64,000 nucleotides of DNA from Rhodocollybia butyracea (lineage: Eukaryota; Basidiomycota; Agaricomycetes; Agaricales; Omphalotaceae): NCBI GenBank assembly GCA_015501585.1, contig JADNRY010000111.1, positions 124,001 through 188,000 on the forward strand. Reading direction: 5' to 3'. The notes under the pieces are model-generated. The model did no database searches. It was not told the DNA's origin and was given only the letters and a program-made list of their open reading frames with translations. Positions 59,180 to 64,000 of the stretch are shown piece by piece (position 1 is the first letter of the stretch; every line of letters begins with the position of its first letter). The translations under genes were made by a program, and so were the position numbers.

Positions 59180-59812
59180 ATTGAACGGCCAAACCTTTTC
59201 ATGTTCTAGCATCAATTGAGCCTCAAAATCGTTTGTTGAAGGAAGTACTTCGCCCCCACTTTTCTGCTTCGTTATAGGTGGGACGTGTTTCGAGTCGTGT
59301 ATCCTGGGGGTTCCTGTTTCTCTTTATTATTTATCCTACCCTTTTGTTTATCCAAGTGCTTAGCTGCATCTTAACGGTTTTTGTGTACTTACTTATATGT
59401 GGGACTTACCGTTGTAATACTAGGTAGAATGCATCGCTTCTACTATATGTAGCATAGCTCAATGGAATACTACCACCTTTACCACTAGCCAGCGAGCCTT
59501 GGGCATACCAGCGGAGGTCTTCAGCCCTGGCCCCTCTTGTTAGACGCTGACTTTACGCCTTAGGCCAAAGCGTCATTATCTTTCCCAAACGGACCATATT
59601 AAATTGATTTATAATTCCTGGCTCGAAGAGAAGCCCCTATCGGTTCTCTCTTCGTGCCAGGTGAGTTACAAGGACTTGTATATTATTCTATTTACCTATC
59701 GGTTCTCTCTTCGTGCCAGAATAAACTCATCTCAAGCCTTACCACTCTTAAGAGGTTATGGGCCCCGTTGCTCTCTAATTCACTGCACACAATAACAACA
59801 ACTCCTAATACC
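59180..59812. other. Leader / probable LTR region of the copia element
   Basis: Upstream of gag and without a gene. A 5' LTR is expected here but only one LTR can lie in the window, so its edges cannot be fixed. 59618-59660 forms a hairpin (CTGGCTCGAAGAGA pairs with TCTCTTCGTGCCAG, one mismatch). The 25-bp run ending TCTCTTCGTGCCAG (59636-59660) is repeated exactly at 59695-59719. Confidence 0.45.
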
Positions 59813-61589
59813 ATGAGCAACGAAATGGATGAAACAAACGACGAGAAGAATTTCTATCGTCTCAAACTCACTCCTATTAAAGTCAACAACGACGGTACTA
59901 ACAATTACACCGAGTTCAGACAAAAATCAAAGTTTGAACTCAAAGCTGCCGACTTCTGGTGCCATATCGATGGCCCTGACTACGACCCGCCGAATATCCC
60001 TGCGCTCGTATCCACTCAGATAATTCAGGCCATTGATGACTTCGGAAATCCTATTCAAGCAACCGTTCCCGGTAACGAAGATGAAGTCGCTCAGGCGAAT
60101 ATCGATGTACATTCCTGGCTTTCCACCAATAGAAAGGTACTCGCCATTATCGCAAGGGCAGTCCCTCACGGCAGAGGGCATATCGTCCGCAACTGCAAGT
60201 CTGCTCGTGATGCGTGGATGGCTATCGAACAAGAATTTGAACCCTCCAACAATGCTACCGGTATAGCTATCAAGCACGAAATCATCGGCAACAAGTGTAA
60301 CATCGACGATGATCCCGTAAACTGGAGAGGAACTCTATAATAAACTTCGAGACGTCAGCCCGACAACAATGCCAGACACAGAATTTGCCAGTCACCTAGT
60401 CACCCTTATGACTTTAGATAAAGATTGGGCCTTTTGTCGGAATCGCCTTTTGAAGAAGCTCAGGAAGGGTGCGATTAGCGGAAATCCTATCTCCTCCGCC
60501 TTCGTAATTCAGGAGCTCAAGGAAGAAGAAGTCAATAGAAAGATTGCACCTTCCATAGTCCACGTTAACGCTATTGTCAACCGAAAGAAGGGGAAAGGAA
60601 AAAATCCGGCCACAGATTCTGTCCCCAGCGCATACTCTTCCATTCCCTTACAGCAACGAATCAGCAGCAGTCCTGGGCCCTCGACTTATAATCGCAGACA
60701 GAACCGAGCGGACCGCCGCCCTGCTCCGTATAGTCCTAACCAGTCCAGGAATTTCAGGAGCCATCTCTTCTGCAAAAATCCTTACTGTGAAACACCTATT
60801 GGCCATAGCACCAACGAATGCTTTGCGTATAAAGGAGGAATGGAAGGAAAGTACCCACCTCGTTACTCCGGGAAGAGAGACGTGCACCTTCCTCTTGAAG
60901 CAAGGCTCTTGGGAAGAAGAAAGCTGATAAAAGATGGGCAGACTGAAGAGCCAGGGAGCAGATTCACCGGAACAGCGGTAACCTCCAACGATGGTGAAAA
61001 TGAAGTAAATGCAAATCTAAACCCCCTCATCTATATGACGCAGATTCCAAACTACCCAGACGCGGACGACGACGACATAGACATTAATGAGGAAGTTGTT
61101 ATCAATGTCATTGCTCTCAACGGAAACACCGTAAAAGATGACAGTGTCAATCATGACACGGGAGCTTCCCGCCATATCTTCCACAACAGAAACCTTTTCC
61201 ACGATTATATCGCTTTTGAAGCTCCGCTTAACGTCTTTGGTTTCGGTTCAGCATTGTCCGCTGCTGCAATAGGCAAAGGGAAAATTATCCTCAATGCAAA
61301 GCTCAATGGAAAACTGCAACCCTTTTCAATTTCAAACGTTCTTCATATACCTTCAGCAAGATGCAACCTTATATCAGGGTCAAAACTAGACAAGAAAGGC
61401 GTCAAAACCACGACCGGTGAAGGCATAATCACTTACCTGACCTCTGCCAGTGAACCTTTCGCGAAAGGCAACATTGTTAACGACCTTTACAAGATGGAAG
61501 TTGTACCCATCCAACCCGCGGATCAGCAAGAAACATCTTCGCAATCAATGTTGATTGGTGCCTTTGATCACCGCGATGTTCGGTCCTGA
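59813..61589 (+). pseudogene. copia gag and protease region
   Basis: Starts MSNEMDETNDEKNFYRL, with YTEFRQKSKFELKAADFW as in UBN2-type gag. A frame change at about 60330 splits gag (LYNKLRDVSPTTMPD restores the frame). A zinc knuckle C-x4-C-x5-H-x4-C reads CKNPYCETPIGHSTNEC. The protease active site is HDTGASRHIF, with Asp-Thr-Gly where copia elements usually have Asp-Ser-Gly, followed by NVLHIPSARCNLIS. A stop at 61587 separates this from integrase. Confidence 0.88.
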
Positions 61590-62640
61590 CGGCGAAACTG
61601 AGGCAAACCGTCGCCTGGGTTTTACCACCGTCTAATGGGCCATATAGACATTAAAGGGCTGCGGGATTCCACAACTGGACTTCCCGCAAATATCGACAGT
61701 GTAAGAGTCGAAAACTGCCAGATCTGTGCCCTCGCTAACATTAAACAACTCAAATTTCCTCGCAATGCTACGAACCGTGCAACACGTCCCTTATTCCGTG
61801 TTCATTCCAACATCTGTGGTCCACTTCCTTTAGGATACGGCAACTTCAGATATTTCATCTCCTTTGTCGATGACTTCTCTCGGTTTATCATCATATTCTT
61901 TCTGAAATCCAAATCCGATGCTCTCAAATGCTTCATTCAATTCCGTACAGCAGCTGAAAAAACAACTAGGTTACCAGATCGTGTTCTTACGCGTTGACAA
62001 CGCTGGCAAATTTACAGAAGGTGCTTTCCGAGACTACTGTGCCAGCGAAGGCATCACCTACGAAAAGACTGTTCCCGATGCTTCTCAACAAAACGGCGTC
62101 GCAGAAAGGGTTAACCAAATCCTCGAGAGAATGTCCCGAGCTATGTTGGTCGACTGCGGCCTTTCTGCATGGTTTTGGCCTCTTAGTACTCAGGCTGGAG
62201 CGCACATCAAAAACCGAGTACCTCACTCATCCCTATCTGACAAACTCACACCATTCTATGGGTGGTTTCAGGCAAAACCTGACCTCTCTCACCTCCGCCC
62301 TTTTGGTGCACTTGTCACCTCAAGGAAGACAAACTCCGACCAGTTAAACAAGGCTGTTCCTCGAGGCGAACATGGAAGATTTGTTGGCTACTCTCCCGAT
62401 TCCAAGGGGTACTTAATTTGGTTCCCCGACTCGAAAACCATACGAGCGCGTCGAGATGTGGAATTCCATGGCTTTCCACAAAACCTGCCATCCCCACCGC
62501 TCTCAGAAATCCTCTGGGATGATCTTCATCTCCAAACAACGCCTTCTTTCAATGATGATCCTCGTCTTTTAGAAGAGCGCATATCCTTACCACTAAACAA
62601 AGGCTCTGATGAGTACGTGCATTGTCTCACTCCTCCGTGA
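61590..62640 (+). pseudogene. copia integrase region
   Basis: HRLMGHIDIKGLRDS is the GAG-pre-integrase segment with its zinc ligands (CQICAL). The core domain has FISFVDDFSRFIIIFFL (first Asp region), a frame change in an A6 run near 61958, then FLRVDNAGKFTEGAFRDYC (second Asp; the usual NGGEF is NAGKF here). The Glu of QQNGVAERVNQILERM comes next. The C-terminal GYSPDSKGYLIWFPDSK segment follows. A stop at 62638 ends the frame. Confidence 0.88.
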
Positions 62641-62895
62641 TAACCCTAATTCTTTCCTGTTAGACCGCCCTCTGAATTGACAACGTCTTCAGATGTAGAT
62701 CTTCACGGAGAAGAGCTAAGGCACGTACACCGTCCCTTCCTATAAACCCTATCTAAAATATTACTCTGCAGTCCTTCCTCCCCGACCATAGAGAGTCCGA
62801 GAGAAAAACAACACATCAAGCTAAAAGTGTACGCAATGACGTCGCTAAAACTATAACCTACTAAAAACTTACTCTGCAGTAATCCCTCTCAAACT

Positions 62896-64000
62896 ATGAG
62901 TTCTGGAGATTTACAACACATTGAGCTAAAAGATGCTGATGGCGACGTCCCTATGGCCGACGGTCGACCTAGACGTTCTGAACGTGCCACGCGCCTTCCT
63001 GCTTGTTACTGTGTTAACTTTGTCACGGCTACTTCTATGACCGGAGCACCCAACCCTATTCTCATGCAACTTCTGAACTCCCCCGACAACAATGAAATAG
63101 AGGTTGAATGTACAACAAATGATTTACATTTGCTCACACAATCTTTTGTCAATGCCAAATTCTTCGTAGGAGCTGCTCTCCATGATCCAATCGACGACCC
63201 TTCTGAAAAAGACCCCCTTTCTATCCAACATGCGAAATCCTCTGTTTACTGGTCTCACTGGCTTGCTGCGATATACGAGGAGCTCGAATCGCTGAAGGCA
63301 AAAGGAGTCTATGAAGAAGTCGAGGACATCCCGCCAAACCGCAAGCCCGTCGGTTGTAAATGGGTACTACGAAATAAAGAGAGACCGTGATGGTCTCATC
63401 TCTAGATTCAAGGCCCGTCTTGTCGCAAAGGGTTTCACTCAGATCCCCGGACAAGACTACAACTACACATTCGCTCCTGTAGCCAGGTGGGAATCCATCC
63501 GCACCGTTCTCGCTATCGTAGCAGAACACGACATGGAGCTTCGCCAGATCAATGTCAAAACCGTGTATCTCAACGGTCCACTCGATGAAGAAATTTATAT
63601 GAAGAAACCTACTGGTACCGGTTCTGGCTTTTGGCGACTGCGTAAAGGCTTATATGGCCTTAAGCAATTGGGGAGACAATGGTACTTAGAACTCAATATC
63701 AAACTTGAATCCATCGGATTCAAACAAACTGAATCCGATTGGAGTGTCTACGTCCGCTTTAAAGGCAACAGCAAATCCATAATAACAACAAGTGTTGACG
63801 ACATGCTCATTGGCTCAATACCTCCCGCTGAATCAGACATAGTCATTCACCAACTTGAATCCCTATTCGACATAACAGACAATGGCGAACCAGCCTTCCA
63901 CCTTGGTTGCGGCATAACCCGTGATAGAGAAAACAGAACTATTTCGCCTTGACCAACACGCTTACATTGAATTGATCCTCTGCGATTTTGGATTCAAACA
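62896..64000 (+). pseudogene. copia reverse transcriptase region (partial)
   Basis: LKAKGVYEEVEDIPPNRKP and VGCKWVL open the RT. A one-base change near 63385 moves to RFKARLVAKGFTQIPGQDY, FAPVARWESIRTVLAIV, LNGPLDEEIYMKKP and LRKGLYGLKQLGRQWY. The catalytic box reads SVDDMLIG where an active copia RT has YVDD. The tail is FHLGCGITRD, with a stop at 63950 and the frame resuming as LDQHAYIELIL up to the window edge. An inactive copy is most likely. Confidence 0.88.

Larger units (their letters stand above)
59813..64000 (+). mobile_element. Ty1/copia LTR retrotransposon, decayed, truncated by the window edge
   Basis: Domain order is gag, zinc knuckle, protease, integrase, reverse transcriptase, which is the copia order. 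The reading frame is broken at about 60330, 61587, 61960, 62638 and 63385 and again near 63945. The element continues past 64000, so RNase H and the 3' LTR are not seen. Orientation is plus. Details are in the three sub-entries. Confidence 0.93.

Noticed and set aside
59440..59520. tRNA A-box-like words (TAGCTCAATGG on plus, TGGCTAGTGGTAAAGG on minus)
   Set aside because: No matching B box or cloverleaf. Probably part of the LTR/leader sequence.

Overview
This window is from a filamentous basidiomycete, most likely an Agaricomycete. Genes are on both strands, dense in small introns (about 45-70 nt, a few only about 20 nt). Several families typical of mushroom-forming fungi are present: DUF6534 and DUF6533 multipass membrane proteins, a fungal SLATT protein, a giant DUF6606/DUF3638 protein and a CE8 pectin methylesterase. 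There is no operon structure. All gene models were spliced by eye from GT-AG junctions and conserved motifs, so exon edges are approximate.

Layout. 1-8.45 kb is repeat-rich. It holds a dispersed repeat in two copies (one split by a hairpin MITE) and three different non-autonomous hAT-like elements, each with a perfect 8-bp target-site duplication, around one DUF6534 gene. 8.7-13.1 kb holds a secreted type-B carboxylesterase, Mediator subunit 9 and a Rossmann-fold NAD(P)-binding protein. 13.1-18.2 kb is sparse, with one unrecognised spliced gene. 18.3-19.4 kb encodes a SLATT_fungal protein. 20.3-30.0 kb is one giant reverse-strand gene (about 3,050-3,100 aa). 30.9-40.2 kb is a tandem duplication carrying two DUF6534 paralogues. 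The second unit is split by a 2.2-kb sequence with 28-bp terminal inverted repeats that contains a dead aldo-keto reductase. A third DUF6534 gene follows on the other strand, its tail cut off by an 8-bp duplication. 43.6-47.1 kb holds uricase (with an apparent frameshift) and pectin methylesterase. 47.6-53.1 kb holds a disordered Arg/Asp/Pro-rich protein divergent from a DUF6533 membrane protein. 53.7-58.0 kb holds a PC-esterase-like membrane protein, an FAD monooxygenase and a small secreted protein. 58.2-64 kb has degenerate repeats and then a decayed Ty1/copia element that runs off the right edge.

How the parts fit together. The genes are mostly independent functions: purine catabolism, pectin demethylation, esterases, transcription and membrane sensing. 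The clearest local theme is expansion of DUF6534/DUF6533 receptor-like membrane proteins (five genes) with ongoing turnover by duplication, transposon insertion and tail truncation. Several otherwise conserved genes break at single-base homopolymer runs, so assembly errors must be excluded before calling them pseudogenes.
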